DNA of 64,000 nucleotides from Muribacter muris (GCF_001038205.1 NZ_JWIZ01000014.1:27843-91842), one strand, 5' to 3'. Counted from the stretch's first letter, positions 35,357-45,343 are shown. Made by a program: numbers and translations. Notes: generated by a model not told the origin, from the letters alone.

Positions 35357-35482
35357 TACGCCGATCGACAAGCGAGGGGATTTGCAAAAAATCTGCAAAA
35401 TCTCCCCGCTTGCTCTTTCTTATTTTCGCCGCATTTAATAGAATGACGGCACGATTTTTCGACCGCCGAGCCGACTGCGCTA

Positions 35483-36031
35483 ATGAAACTGAATATTCCG
35501 ACTTATCTCACTCTCTTTCGGGTAGCGTTAATTCCGCTGTTTATTGTGGCGTTTTACCTGCCGTTGCCCTACGCACCGGAAATCACCACGCTGATTTTCT
35601 TTATTGCCTCTATTACCGATTGGTTTGACGGCTATTTGGCGAGAAAATGGAACCAAGCCACCCGCTTGGGGGCATTTTTAGATCCGGTGGCGGATAAAGT
35701 GTTGGTTGCTATTGCGTTGGTGTCGGTGGTGGAGTTTTACCATACTTGGTGGATCACCATTCCGGCCGGCATTATGATTGCCCGTGAAATAATTATTTCT
35801 GCTTTGCGGGAGTGGATGGCGGAGCTGGGCGAGCGGGCAAATGTTGCCGTTTCCATTTGGGGGAAAGTCAAAACAATGGCGCAAATGCTGGCGCTCGGCG
35901 GTTTACTGTGGCGGCAAAGTCATCTAATGGAAATTTTAGCTTTTATCCTGCTTTATGTGGCGGTGTTTCTGACCATTTGGTCAATGTTGCAATACCTTAA
36001 AGCGTCCAAAGGCAGCTTATTAAAATCCTAA
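35483..36031 (+). CDS. pgsA: CDP-diacylglycerol--glycerol-3-phosphate 3-phosphatidyltransferase
   Basis: Makes phosphatidylglycerol phosphate in the inner membrane. The full CDP-alcohol motif is present: DWFDGYLAR, eight residues, then GAFLDPVAD, so all four aspartates are intact, unlike the YnbA-type protein of this window. Length 182 and N-terminus [20 protein letters not shown] match PgsA. uvrC follows after 63 bases that hold a palindromic terminator; the pgsA-uvrC pairing is common in gamma-proteobacteria, usually in the opposite order. Confidence 0.96.
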   Translation: MKLNIPTYLTLFRVALIPLFIVAFYLPLPYAPEITTLIFFIASITDWFDGYLARKWNQATRLGAFLDPVADKVLVAIALVSVVEFYHTWWITIPAGIMIAREIIISALREWMAELGERANVAVSIWGKVKTMAQMLALGGLLWRQSHLMEILAFILLYVAVFLTIWSMLQYLKASKGSLLKS

Positions 36032-36054
36032 ATTTTGCCAAAATCCCTGTTTTC

Positions 36055-36078
36055 AGACCGCTTGCAAGCGGTCTTTTC
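36055..36078 (+). terminator. uptake-signal palindrome terminator after pgsA
   Basis: AGACCGCTTG directly followed by its reverse complement CAAGCGGTCT (36055-36074), then TTTTCC. The palindrome consists of two abutting uptake cores. There is no spacer, so a real hairpin must open a few central pairs. Confidence 0.7.
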
Positions 36079-36094
36079 CGTTCAAACATAAACA

Positions 36095-37930
36095 ATGTCC
36101 AAGTTTAATGCCAAACAATTCCTTGCCGATGTACCGCACAGTCCGGGCGTGTACCGAATGTATGATGACAAAGGCACGATCATTTATGTCGGCAAAGCAA
36201 AAGATCTGAAAAAACGGCTGGCAAGCTATTTTCGGGCGAATTTAGCCAGCCGCAAAACAGAAGCGTTAGTGGCGCATATTGCCCATATTGACACCACGCT
36301 GACTCATTCCGAAACGGAAGCCTTACTGCTGGAACATAATTACATCAAGGAAAATCAGCCCCGCTACAATGTGTTGCTGCGAGACGATAAATCCTACCCC
36401 TATATTTTGCTGACACGTCATACCCACCCTCGTTTGAGCAGTTTTCGAGGCAGTAAAAAGGTGGCGGGCGAGTATTTCGGGCCTTATCCGAATGCCTCTG
36501 CTGTGCGGGAAACCCTCAATTTACTGCAAAAACTCTTCCCGATACGCCAATGCGAAGACAGCTACTATAAAAACCGCTCCCGCCCCTGTCTGCAATACCA
36601 AATCGGGCGTTGCCTTGCCCCTTGCGTTGAGGGATATGTGAGCGAGGCGGAATATGCGCAGCAGGTGCAATTTGTGCGGCTGTTTTTACAGGGGAAAGAT
36701 CAGCAGGTGATCGAACATTTGATCGCAAAAATGGAACAAGCAGCGGCGGATCTGGATTTTGAAGTGGCGGCGCGTTTCCGTGATCAAATTCAGCAAGTAC
36801 GAGCAGTAACGGAGAAGCAGTTTGTCTCTAACGAGCGGCTAGATGATCTGGATATTATCTCGATCGCTTATCAACACGGCATTGCGTGCGTGCATATTCT
36901 ATTTGTTCGTCAGGGTAAAGTACTGGGTAATCGCAGCTATTTCCCCAAAGTGCCGAGCCATACGGAGCTTGCCGAGTTGAGCGATACTTTTATCGGGCAA
37001 TTCTATTTGCAGATGAACCAACACCGCACCATTCCGCATCAAATTGTGATCGATCACCCTGTCAGCGAAGCGGCGGCACTTGAGCAGGTATTGAGCGATC
37101 AAGCGGGTCATAAAGTGAGTATTTTAGCCAAAGTGCGGGGCGAAAAAAGCCGTTACCTTGCGCTTGCCAAAACCAATGCAATGGCGGCATTAACCTTGCA
37201 GCTCAAGCAAGACAGTCGGATTCAGGCTCGCTATCAAGACTTACAAGTGGTGCTTTGTCTGCCCAAAATTACAAGAATGGAGTGCTTTGATATTAGTCAT
37301 ACAATGGGCGCGCAAACGGTCGCCTCTTGCGTGGTGTTTGATGAAAACGGCCCGTTAAAATCCGATTATCGCCGCTTTAATATTGAAGGTATTACGGGGG
37401 GCGATGACTATGCCGCAATGGAACAGGCACTGCTCAAACGTTACAACAAACCGTTACCGCCGGAAAAAATTCCCGATATTATTTTTATTGACGGTGGCAA
37501 AGGGCAGCTCAATCGAGCGTTGGAGACCTTTGCCAACTTGAATGTAGCGTGGGATAAAACCAAGCCGCTCTTGATTGGTGTGGCGAAAGGCGTAGAGCGT
37601 AAAGCCGGTTTGGAAACCTTGCTCATCAGCAAATGGGACAAAGAGATCCATCTGCCGCCCGACAGCCTTGCGTTACATTTAATTCAGCATATTCGGGATG
37701 AATCCCATAACCACGCCATCAGCGGACACCGTAAAAAACGGCAGAAAGCCTTTACGGAAAGCGGGTTGGAGTCGATCGCCGGCGTGGGCGCAAAACGTCG
37801 CCAAGCGCTACTGAAATACCTTGGCGGAATGCAGGGGGTTAAGGCAGCAACATTGGCGGAAATTCAATCCGTCCCGGGCATTTCTAACACCTTGGCAGAG
37901 GTGATTTTTGATACATTGCAAAACGGCTGA
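36095..37930 (+). CDS. uvrC: excinuclease ABC subunit C
   Basis: Dual-incision nuclease of nucleotide excision repair. The GIY-YIG domain opens the protein ([27 protein letters not shown]), followed by a Cys-rich stretch, a UVR motif (about residues 204-240, [28 protein letters not shown]), the RNase H-like C-nuclease with CFDISH and [11 protein letters not shown], and a C-terminal helix-hairpin-helix pair ([15 protein letters not shown]). Length 611 matches E. coli. No LexA box is seen upstream. Confidence 0.97.
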   Translation: MSKFNAKQFLADVPHSPGVYRMYDDKGTIIYVGKAKDLKKRLASYFRANLASRKTEALVAHIAHIDTTLTHSETEALLLEHNYIKENQPRYNVLLRDDKSYPYILLTRHTHPRLSSFRGSKKVAGEYFGPYPNASAVRETLNLLQKLFPIRQCEDSYYKNRSRPCLQYQIGRCLAPCVEGYVSEAEYAQQVQFVRLFLQGKDQQVIEHLIAKMEQAAADLDFEVAARFRDQIQQVRAVTEKQFVSNERLDDLDIISIAYQHGIACVHILFVRQGKVLGNRSYFPKVPSHTELAELSDTFIGQFYLQMNQHRTIPHQIVIDHPVSEAAALEQVLSDQAGHKVSILAKVRGEKSRYLALAKTNAMAALTLQLKQDSRIQARYQDLQVVLCLPKITRMECFDISHTMGAQTVASCVVFDENGPLKSDYRRFNIEGITGGDDYAAMEQALLKRYNKPLPPEKIPDIIFIDGGKGQLNRALETFANLNVAWDKTKPLLIGVAKGVERKAGLETLLISKWDKEIHLPPDSLALHLIQHIRDESHNHAISGHRKKRQKAFTESGLESIAGVGAKRRQALLKYLGGMQGVKAATLAEIQSVPGISNTLAEVIFDTLQNG

Positions 37931-37934
37931 AGTT

Positions 37935-37955
37935 AAGGCACGCATTGCGTGCCTT
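37935..37955. terminator. hairpin between convergent uvrC and receptor genes
   Basis: AAGGCACGC-ATT-GCGTGCCTT, a 9-bp perfect stem directly after uvrC. T-rich tails are poor on both sides, so terminator strength is uncertain. Confidence 0.55.
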
Positions 37956-37965
37956 ATGAGTGATA

Positions 37966-40086
37966 TTAGAAGCTGTAATTGACGCTGGCTTTGATATTCC
38001 GCCCTGTGCCTTCCATTAGGCTGAACGCGGGTTGATATTGTTTATCAAACAGGTTTTCCACGGCAACATCAAAACGTAATGCCCCGTTTTTCCCCATTGG
38101 CGTATAGCCGACTTGTAGATCGGTAAGCGTATAGCCACGGTAATGGGTGGCATACTGGCTCGGTACGCGTTTTTGGGCTTGGTAACGGGTAATGCGAGCG
38201 CCGAGATCGAGCTTATCCGCAAGGACGGCATAATTTACGGCAACGCCGAATTTAGCCGCCGGCACATTGGCAAGCGCTTCGTGGTTGGAGCGGTTTTTGC
38301 CGTGGGTTTGGGCGTAGTGAGCAAGTAGGCTAACACGCTCGGTTGCATAGTTTGCGGCTAATTCGACCCCTTGCAGACGGGCATTCGCCACATTTTGGTA
38401 TTGGGAAATGTTCGGGAACGGTGAGCGAGGGTTGCTACTATATACCTCCAGATTGATGAGATTTTTTACATCGTTTTGGAAATAGGTTGCCTCTAAGCTC
38501 AATTTATCTTGCTCACGGAAGACATTTTCAAAATGAAGGTTAGCACTAAGCTCTTTATTTTTAGCCGTTTCCGGCTGTAAATTCGGGTTTTCAAGGAAGT
38601 GATTGATTGCACTGCGATTACGCATTGCCGTGCCGAAATGCGCCCCGCTTGAGTAGCGTTCTTGAATGGACGGTGCACGGAACGCCTCCGTATAACGTGC
38701 GGTGAGATCTAACCAAGGGGTTGTTTTCCACGTTAATGCCACAGCCGGAGACCAGTGATCGTCCTGTGCATTGGCGTAATCGCCTTGTCGGTTAGTCGTT
38801 TTGTAGCGGTCGTAGCGTACGCTCGGCGAGAGAATAAGGCGTTGCTCAAACAACGGGAAATGGGCAAGCAAATAAGCACCGGTAACGGTGGATTTGACAT
38901 TGTAAGGATCTGCTCGGTATGCATCCGTTGAATTTTTGCCACGCTCGGTTCTGGCGTGATCTTGATAGTAATCCACCCCGTAAGTGAAGATAGCGCCGTT
39001 TAAGTCGGACGTATTACGCAGGTTAAAGCCTTTGGTGGTGAGTTTGGTTTGGTCTTGAATATCGCTGTTAAGGCGAGCCTCTTTTTCAACGGTACTGTTG
39101 CGGTATAAAGTGAATTGAGTGTTGAAATAGGGATTATCTTTCGGATTAAAATAGTAATTCAGCACGCTGCTTTGATCCGTGATTTGCTGACGGGTCAAAT
39201 AGGAAATACTGCCGAGTTCGCCGTAAATTTTCGTCATATCACAACTGGCTGCGGGGTTGGTATGGCAGTTTCGGATAATCTGCGTGAGCGCTTCAAAGGT
39301 AAATTCCGAAGCTAATTCGTTGTTACTTGGGGCAACTTGGTTTGCTCGGCTCAAGCGGTGGGATAATTCCAGCCGATTGCTATCATTAATTTGCCAACCG
39401 AGTTTGGCTAATCCACCCGTTTGGCGGTAAGCGGAATTTGGTTGTTTCTCTCCTTTACCGAGACGCAGATTGTCCGCATCGTGATAAAAGCCGGCGAGTA
39501 AGGCATCAAAGCGATCATTTGCCATAAATACCGAACCTTCCGTTTCGCTTAGGCGGTTGGCGGATTGATAGCCCTGACGCAGATTTGCCCCAAAGGTTTG
39601 GTTGGCTTTGAGCAGATCCAAGGCAGTCGGCGTACGCATTGCCACCACGCCGCCCAACGCACCGGATCCCCATAGGCTGCTTGCCGGACCTTTGATTACC
39701 TCAAGCTCTTGTATCAGTGAGAGTGGTAGGAAATAAGCTCCCCGATGTTCCAAGTCAAAATTTTGGCGGACGCCGTCGATTACCTGTACAACCCGATTAC
39801 CGCCGATACCGCGAATGGTCGGCTTTTGTGCGAGAGGTCTTGCACCGCCCTGAATGTCAAGATTATTCAAATATTTCAACGCATCGGCAACGCTGGTCGG
39901 CTGGCGGGCGAGTAAGGCATTTTTACTGATGCTTTCACTGGGATTGGCATACTCTGCCCATTGGCTCGGATCTCGCCCTGCAATGACGTGAACCTCATCT
40001 AACTGAACTGCTTGTTGAGCGGTTTCTGCCAAGGCTAGTGGGGAAAGGGCAATAAACACGGCACTGTAAATTTTAGATAATTTCAT
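37966..40086 (-). CDS. TonB-dependent outer-membrane receptor, heme/hemoglobin-receptor type
   Basis: 706 residues with a signal peptide (about 1-20), a TonB box (LDEVHVIAG) soon after the cleavage site, a plug domain (IRGIGGNRVVQVIDGVRQNF, VIKGPASSLWGSGALGGVV) and a 22-strand barrel ending in Phe. The barrel has the FRAP box (EAFRAPSIQERY), a nearby His (SSGAHFG) and the NPNL box (ENPNLQPETAKN), which mark heme and hemoglobin receptors. There is no N-terminal signalling domain as in FecA. The gene lies just downstream of fecE on the same strand with its own Fur-like box. Cargo could be heme, hemoglobin or another iron compound. Confidence 0.88.
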   Translation of the reverse strand: MKLSKIYSAVFIALSPLALAETAQQAVQLDEVHVIAGRDPSQWAEYANPSESISKNALLARQPTSVADALKYLNNLDIQGGARPLAQKPTIRGIGGNRVVQVIDGVRQNFDLEHRGAYFLPLSLIQELEVIKGPASSLWGSGALGGVVAMRTPTALDLLKANQTFGANLRQGYQSANRLSETEGSVFMANDRFDALLAGFYHDADNLRLGKGEKQPNSAYRQTGGLAKLGWQINDSNRLELSHRLSRANQVAPSNNELASEFTFEALTQIIRNCHTNPAASCDMTKIYGELGSISYLTRQQITDQSSVLNYYFNPKDNPYFNTQFTLYRNSTVEKEARLNSDIQDQTKLTTKGFNLRNTSDLNGAIFTYGVDYYQDHARTERGKNSTDAYRADPYNVKSTVTGAYLLAHFPLFEQRLILSPSVRYDRYKTTNRQGDYANAQDDHWSPAVALTWKTTPWLDLTARYTEAFRAPSIQERYSSGAHFGTAMRNRSAINHFLENPNLQPETAKNKELSANLHFENVFREQDKLSLEATYFQNDVKNLINLEVYSSNPRSPFPNISQYQNVANARLQGVELAANYATERVSLLAHYAQTHGKNRSNHEALANVPAAKFGVAVNYAVLADKLDLGARITRYQAQKRVPSQYATHYRGYTLTDLQVGYTPMGKNGALRFDVAVENLFDKQYQPAFSLMEGTGRNIKASVNYSF

Positions 40087-40153
40087 CGGTGATCCTAAAT
40101 ATGAAGAATATTGCGTGGATTATAGAGAAATAAATCTAAAACTCAATATTATT

Positions 40154-40172
40154 GATAACAATTCTCATTATT
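40154..40172 (-). promoter_or_regulatory. Fur box before the TonB-dependent receptor
   Basis: GATAACAATTCTCATTATT matches 14 of 19 positions of GATAATGATAATCATTATC. It lies about 68 bases upstream of the receptor ATG, so iron repression independent of the fecBCDE promoter is likely. Confidence 0.7.
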
Positions 40173-40195
40173 TTAATTGAGTAGTACCGACAATC

Positions 40196-40963
40196 CTATG
40201 ATTTAAACACAAACATCGGCGTGTGGCTGACGGGATCGGCGTGAATTTCGACATCCAGATCGAATACCTGTTTCAGTAGCTGTTCGCTCATCACTTGCTG
40301 CGGCGTGCCTTGCTTGATCAATTCCCCCTGTTTCAGTACAACCAAATGATCGCAATAACGGCAGGCTTGATTGAGGTCGTGCAGCACGGTAATGATCGTT
40401 TTGCCCTGTTGCTGTAAGGTACGCATCATTGCCATTAGCTCGGCTTGATGGCTGAGATCCAAATAGGTGGTCGGCTCGTCCAGCAAAATAATCTCGGTAT
40501 TTTGTGCCAGCACCATTGCCAAAAAGGCTCGTTGCTGCTGACCGCCGGAAAGGCTTATCACCGGATAATCGGCAAATTGCGCCATTTGGGTCGCAGCCAA
40601 AGCCTGTTCAACTAAGTTTTCATCTTGGAGGCTGAGCCGTCCCCACATATTAAGATAAGGCGAACGCCCGAAAGAAACCAGCTCTTTGACGCTTATCCCT
40701 TCCGGTACGATGTGCCGTTGTGGTAGAAAGGCAAGGGTTTTCGTATAGGCTTTTGCAGATTTTTGCCAAATATCGACCGCTTGATAGCAAATATGCCCTG
40801 ATTTTGGCTTGAGTAAACGTGCGAGGGCTTTTAATAGTGTGGATTTTCCGCAGCCGTTCGGCCCTAGTAGCGCAATAATTTGATTTTTCGGAAAGGTAAT
40901 GCTCAAGTTCGGGACGATAGTGGTCTCTTGGTAGGCAAGTTGAAGATCGGTAATGGCAAGCAT
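40196..40963 (-). CDS. fecE: iron(III)-citrate-type ABC transporter ATP-binding protein
   Basis: Cytoplasmic ATPase of a siderophore-type importer (255 residues). Walker A is LLGPNGCGKST, the signature is SLSGGQQQRAFLA, and Walker B is IILLDEPTTYLDLSHQAE. Its start codon overlaps the end of fecD (shared base 40963), in the order fecB-fecC-fecD-fecE. The Fec assignment follows from the substrate-binding protein of the same operon; FhuC- and BtuD-like proteins share these motifs. Confidence 0.88.
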   Translation of the reverse strand: MLAITDLQLAYQETTIVPNLSITFPKNQIIALLGPNGCGKSTLLKALARLLKPKSGHICYQAVDIWQKSAKAYTKTLAFLPQRHIVPEGISVKELVSFGRSPYLNMWGRLSLQDENLVEQALAATQMAQFADYPVISLSGGQQQRAFLAMVLAQNTEIILLDEPTTYLDLSHQAELMAMMRTLQQQGKTIITVLHDLNQACRYCDHLVVLKQGELIKQGTPQQVMSEQLLKQVFDLDVEIHADPVSHTPMFVFKS

Positions 40964-41958
40964 TATTTTATTCTCATCAGTAAATAGAAAAAGTAGGGTG
41001 CCCCCAAAATGGCGGTAAGAATACCGGCGGGAAGCTCAATAGGCGGAGCGATGACACGGGCTAAAATATCCGCCAGCAGTAGTAATATCGCCCCCAATAA
41101 AAAGGCGGTCGGAAGTAAGCGGCTATGCCGTCCGCCCACAAGATAACGTGCCAAATGCGGAGCGGCTAAACCGAGAAAGCTAATTGGGCCACAGACAGCA
41201 ACCGCCGTAGTTGCAAGGGCAACCGCCAAGAGCAAAACGGCTATTTGCGTTACCTGCAATGATACGCCGAGGCTGGCGGCTTTCTGTTCGCCTAAGGATA
41301 AGGTATCCAAATCTCGACAAAATACTACACTCAGCGGCAATAATAGGCAGAGGAGCGGTACGGCAACCGAGACATAGTTCCAACTGCGTCCCCACAAACT
41401 GCCGGTCAGCCATAGCATTGCGGCGTTAATATCCATTGGGTACGAGAGCATCAGATAGTGGCTGAGGGCGACCCATAAACTCGCCAGTGCCACGCCGACA
41501 ATCGCCATTTTTATGGGACGAAAATGGCGTCCGCATAGCCACCAAAGTAATAAAAAAGCACTTAAGCCGCCGATAAAGGCGAATATCGGTAGCCAGTAGA
41601 AATCAAGCGAAGGGAAGAACAGTAAGCACGCTACGGCGACTAGCCCTGCGGCGCTGTTAATGCCTAAAATATCCGGTGAGGCGAGCGGATTTCTGACGAT
41701 ACTTTGAATTAGAACCCCCGAAACCGCTAATGCACCACCAATTACAACGGCCAGTAACGTGCGGGGAAGGCGGTATTCCATTAAGGTGAAAGCGTAAGGG
41801 TGATCGGGGTTTTGTACAATGTCAAAAAGGGTTTGCCAAGATAGGCTCACCGTGCCGAATTGAAGGCTTGCCATTATCAGCCCGAATAATATCGGCAAGC
41901 AGATAAGGTAGAGGCTTTTTTGCAAAAAAGTACGCCGAACTGACCGCGTGTTTGCCAT
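40963..41958 (-). CDS. fecD: iron(III)-citrate-type ABC transporter permease
   Basis: FecCD-family inner-membrane permease with about ten hydrophobic segments (331 residues). Family blocks are EYRLPRTLLAVVIGGALAVSG, RNPLASPDILGINSAAGL and the ATPase-contact loop near FLGLAAPHLARYLVGG. It overlaps fecC and fecE by single bases at each end, showing tight translational coupling. Confidence 0.9.
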   Translation of the reverse strand: MANTRSVRRTFLQKSLYLICLPILFGLIMASLQFGTVSLSWQTLFDIVQNPDHPYAFTLMEYRLPRTLLAVVIGGALAVSGVLIQSIVRNPLASPDILGINSAAGLVAVACLLFFPSLDFYWLPIFAFIGGLSAFLLLWWLCGRHFRPIKMAIVGVALASLWVALSHYLMLSYPMDINAAMLWLTGSLWGRSWNYVSVAVPLLCLLLPLSVVFCRDLDTLSLGEQKAASLGVSLQVTQIAVLLLAVALATTAVAVCGPISFLGLAAPHLARYLVGGRHSRLLPTAFLLGAILLLLADILARVIAPPIELPAGILTAILGAPYFFYLLMRIK

Positions 41959-42944
41959 TATATCTGTTTTCCTCGTGCAAATAGGATAAAAATCGGCGCA
42001 CCGAGCAGAGCTAAAATGGCGCCGGCGGGGATCTCACTCGGAAAATTGACCGCGCGTGCCACAATATCGGCAAACAGCATCAAACTTGCGCCGAACAACA
42101 TTGTGATCGGTAATGCTTTGCGTAGATCATAACCTATCCAATAACGTGCAAGATGGGGAATCAATAAGCCGATAAAAGCAATCGGGCCGGCAATGCTAAC
42201 GCTTGACCCGACAATCAGCAATGCGACGATATTACTCAACCAACGGATTAGGGATAAATTTACCCCAAGTGTTTGTGCCGATTCATCGCTTAAATGGAGT
42301 AAGTTTAATCGGCTCGCAAATAGCAGGCTAAAGAGTGCCGTGAGTAAAAAGAAAGGGAATGCCACTTGCCATTCACCCCAACGAACGTGTGCTAAACCGC
42401 CTGCCAGCCAATTCATAATATTGGCGGCGTGATCTTCGGCAATGATGATGACTAATTTGGTTAATGCAGCACAGAATAGTGATACCGCAATGCCCGCTAG
42501 AATAACCCGCTGACGATTTGCATTCAACCGCCAGCCACCGCTAATCATCATTACCAGTAACCAGCTCAGACCGCCGCCAAGGCTGGCGATCAAGGCAATA
42601 CTGTAATGGCGAAAACTTGCCGGCAACACAGCGGTAGCAATAACCATTGCCAAACTGGCGCCGGCATTGACGCTTAATAGCGAGGGAGATGCAAGCGGGT
42701 TGCGGGTGATAGTTTGCAACAGTGCGCCGGCTACGGCTAAATTTGCCCCCATTACTGCTGCTGTTAATGCACGGGGTAAACGGAGATCAAAGACGGTGAT
42801 TTGGACGATTTCATCCGCTCCCTGTCCAAAGATGCTGAGGCTTTCCAAAGCTGAAATCGGGGTGGGATAATAGAGAAACAGGCTTCCCCATATCAGCAAC
42901 AGTAAGGCGATAATCGGGAAAGCCCAACGTAGCAAAAACGTCAT
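41958..42944 (-). CDS. fecC: iron(III)-citrate-type ABC transporter permease
   Basis: Second FecCD-type permease (328 residues). It has the parallel blocks DLRLPRALTAAVMGANLAVAG, RNPLASPSLLSVNAGASL and FIGLLIPHLARYWIGYD. Being paralogous to fecD, it should form a heterodimer channel. It starts directly after the fecB stop and ends in the fecD start. Confidence 0.9.
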   Translation of the reverse strand: MTFLLRWAFPIIALLLLIWGSLFLYYPTPISALESLSIFGQGADEIVQITVFDLRLPRALTAAVMGANLAVAGALLQTITRNPLASPSLLSVNAGASLAMVIATAVLPASFRHYSIALIASLGGGLSWLLVMMISGGWRLNANRQRVILAGIAVSLFCAALTKLVIIIAEDHAANIMNWLAGGLAHVRWGEWQVAFPFFLLTALFSLLFASRLNLLHLSDESAQTLGVNLSLIRWLSNIVALLIVGSSVSIAGPIAFIGLLIPHLARYWIGYDLRKALPITMLFGASLMLFADIVARAVNFPSEIPAGAILALLGAPIFILFARGKQI

Positions 42945-43838
42945 CTATTTTGTGTCTGCCAAAAAAGTTTGGAGCTGCTGTGCCATTAGTTCCGCTGCTT
43001 CAATCCCCCTTGCTCTTGCCCAAAGATTGCTATCCACGGTTAAAATCCGTTGCTGTTTTACCGCCGGAATCAATTTCCACAACGCTTCGTTTTGCCATTT
43101 TTTCGCAATACTTTCATCACGGTAGTGGGTAATAATCATTAGCTCCGGTTTTTCCGCCACGACTTGCTCTAAACCGACCAACGCACTCGGCTTGTTATCG
43201 GCAGGGGCTTTCGGCATTGTAAGCCCTAAGGCTTCGACTAAACCGCCGGCATAGGATTCATTATTGTATAAACGAAATTCCGTTTCACGAGAAATGCCGA
43301 TGATTGTTTTGTATCCTTTTGATAATTGCTTAGCAATATCGCTTATCCGCTGTTGATGCTGCGCAATGCGTGCTTGCATTTGCTCGGATTTACCGAGTAA
43401 ATCACCAATTTTTTGGGCGGTTTCAAGGTTTTCACGGTAATTTTCATTGCGGGAATTAAATACAACCGTCGGGGCGATCTTTTTCAGTTCTTCATATACC
43501 CCACTATGGCGGTTTTCATCGGCAATGATTAAATCCGGCTTGAGTGCTGAAATCGCCTCGAGGCTTGGTTGGGAACGTGTACCGACCGATTGCCACGGCT
43601 GAATTTTATCCCGTACCTGCTGCAAGATACGGGTTTTTTCGTTGTCGTCCGCCACACCGACAGGGCTAACGCCGATTTGTGCTAACGCATCGACATAAGA
43701 ATACTCCAATGCCACTACGCGCTGCGGCACGTGCTCTAAGCTGAATTCGCCCTTTTGATCTTTAACCGTTACGGCGGAGGCAAAACCGCTGAATATCAGT
43801 GCGGCGACAGCGAAAAGAGATTGACATAATTTAGACAT
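42945..43838 (-). CDS. fecB: iron(III)-dicitrate-binding periplasmic protein
   Basis: Periplasmic ligand-binding protein of 297 residues with a Sec signal (SKLCQSLFAVAALIFSGFASA). It is strongly FecB-like in the blocks I recall: IGVSPVGVADDNEKTRIL, PWQSVGTRSQPSLEAI, ALKPDLIIADENRHSGVY and VDSNLWARARGIEAAE. I chose the ATG at 43838 for the signal peptide and an AGGAAAA upstream; a longer frame from 43946 would run through the promoter. A Fur-like box and a TATAAT lie upstream. No fecA, fecI or fecR is near, although E. coli keeps them together. Confidence 0.92.
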   Translation of the reverse strand: MSKLCQSLFAVAALIFSGFASAVTVKDQKGEFSLEHVPQRVVALEYSYVDALAQIGVSPVGVADDNEKTRILQQVRDKIQPWQSVGTRSQPSLEAISALKPDLIIADENRHSGVYEELKKIAPTVVFNSRNENYRENLETAQKIGDLLGKSEQMQARIAQHQQRISDIAKQLSKGYKTIIGISRETEFRLYNNESYAGGLVEALGLTMPKAPADNKPSALVGLEQVVAEKPELMIITHYRDESIAKKWQNEALWKLIPAVKQQRILTVDSNLWARARGIEAAELMAQQLQTFLADTK

Positions 43839-43871
43839 CACTGTTTTCCTATTCAAAACAAAAGATACCAA

Positions 43872-43907
43872 ATTATAACGCACTTTTGTTGTTGAGAATA
43901 ATTCTTT
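43872..43907 (-). promoter_or_regulatory. fecB promoter with Fur-like box
   Basis: On the minus strand a TATAAT (43872-43877) sits about 35 bases before the fecB ATG. TGAGAATAATTCTTT (43893-43907, plus reading) resembles the TGATAAT-N-ATTATCA Fur pattern at 10 of 14 positions and covers the -35 zone. Confidence 0.55.
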
Positions 43908-43963
43908 TTTGTAATGTTGGCAAAATTTGCCTATTTCTGCCAACATCTCACCGCTTGCAGCCT

Positions 43964-45325
43964 TTATTTTGCCAGCTTTTGTAACAATTTGGCGTGAATG
44001 CCGCCGAAAGCGCCGTTACTCATTATTAAAATGTGATCCGTTGGCTGTGCGTGTTGCACAATCAGTTCAATAAATTGTTCGAGATTGTCGCTGCTGTACG
44101 AGGGCTGGGGCAATGCCTCGGTAATGTCGCTCACCTGCCACGGAATAGTGTCCGGTTGGAAGACAAAGACCATATCGGCTTCCGTGAGAGAGGGGGCAAT
44201 TTCTGCTTTGTGAACGCCCATTTTCATTGTATTGGAGCGAGGTTCTAACACGGCAAGAATCCGCTGTTTGCCGACTTTACCCCGTAGGGCGGCAAGCGTG
44301 GCACGAATTGCGGTCGGGTGGTGAGCAAAATCATCATATACGGTGATGCCGCTGACTTCGCCTTTAACTTCCAAACGCCGATTTGCGTTGATAAAACTAT
44401 TCAGCCCTTGGCACGCTTTAGTGATGTCTATGCCGGCGTGATGGGCGGCGGCAATCGCCATTAAGCCGTTGTGCATATTGTGTTCACCCACTAATTGCCA
44501 ATCGACTTCCCCCGCTTTTTGTTGTTGATGATAAACTGTGAATGCAGAGCAATCGGCTCTCAGCGGTTCGGCATACCATTCATTTTGCTTGCCGATCAGC
44601 TGTTGTTGGCTGTAACTGCCCATTGCAAGTGTATCTTGTACATTTTGATCGGCACTGGCGGACAGGATTAGCCCCGTTTGTGGCATTGTGCGGATAAGGT
44701 GGTGGAATTGACGTTGAATGGCTTTCAAATCGTCAAAAATATCGGCGTGGTCGAAATCAATATTATTGATAATCAAGGTTTTTGGGGCGTAATGAATGAA
44801 TTTAGAGCGTTTGTCGAAAAAGGCGCTGTCGTATTCATCCGCTTCAATCACAAAAAACGGCGCAGAACCGGCACGGGCAGAAATACCGAAATTCCCCGCT
44901 ACGCCGCCGATTAAAAAGCCGGCATCGATCCCGTTTTGTTCAAAAATCCACGCTAACATTCCTGTGGTGGTGGTTTTACCGTGCGTACCGGACACGGCGA
45001 GGACCCAGCGATCTTTGAGGAGGTGATCGTGCAGCCATTGCGGGCCGGAGGTAAAATTCAGTTGGTTATCAAGGACGTACTCGACACAGGGATTCCCCCG
45101 CCGCATTGCATTGCCGATGATGACCATATCCGGCGCAGGTTGGAGCTGCTCAATATCGTAGTTCGGGATAATCTCAATCCCGCTTTTTTCCAAAAACGTA
45201 CTCATCGGCGGGTACACGTTGGTGTCCGAGCCGGTAACTTTATAGCCAAGCTCTCGTGCGATGATTGCCACCCCGCCCATAAATGTGCCGCAAATGCCGA
45301 GAATATGAATATGCTGCTGTTTCAT
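43964..45325 (-). CDS. mpl: UDP-N-acetylmuramate:L-alanyl-gamma-D-glutamyl-meso-diaminopimelate ligase
   Basis: Peptidoglycan recycling ligase of the Mur family that reattaches the tripeptide to UDP-MurNAc. Motifs are HILGICGTFMGGVA, the ATP loop VSGTHGKTTTTGML and DDFAHHPTAIRATL. Starting at 45325 with GAGGTAATA gives 453 residues, as in E. coli (457); a longer frame from 45454 would cross into fbp. It is divergent from fbp, with a CRP site between them. Its end approaches the fecB leader. Confidence 0.95.
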   Translation of the reverse strand: MKQQHIHILGICGTFMGGVAIIARELGYKVTGSDTNVYPPMSTFLEKSGIEIIPNYDIEQLQPAPDMVIIGNAMRRGNPCVEYVLDNQLNFTSGPQWLHDHLLKDRWVLAVSGTHGKTTTTGMLAWIFEQNGIDAGFLIGGVAGNFGISARAGSAPFFVIEADEYDSAFFDKRSKFIHYAPKTLIINNIDFDHADIFDDLKAIQRQFHHLIRTMPQTGLILSASADQNVQDTLAMGSYSQQQLIGKQNEWYAEPLRADCSAFTVYHQQQKAGEVDWQLVGEHNMHNGLMAIAAAHHAGIDITKACQGLNSFINANRRLEVKGEVSGITVYDDFAHHPTAIRATLAALRGKVGKQRILAVLEPRSNTMKMGVHKAEIAPSLTEADMVFVFQPDTIPWQVSDITEALPQPSYSSDNLEQFIELIVQHAQPTDHILIMSNGAFGGIHAKLLQKLAK

Positions 45326-45343
45326 TATTACCTCAATGAAAAA

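Noticed and set aside
43839..43946. Longer fecB N-terminus
   Set aside because: It would translate the presumed promoter and Fur box, and the signal peptide would no longer be at the N-terminus.
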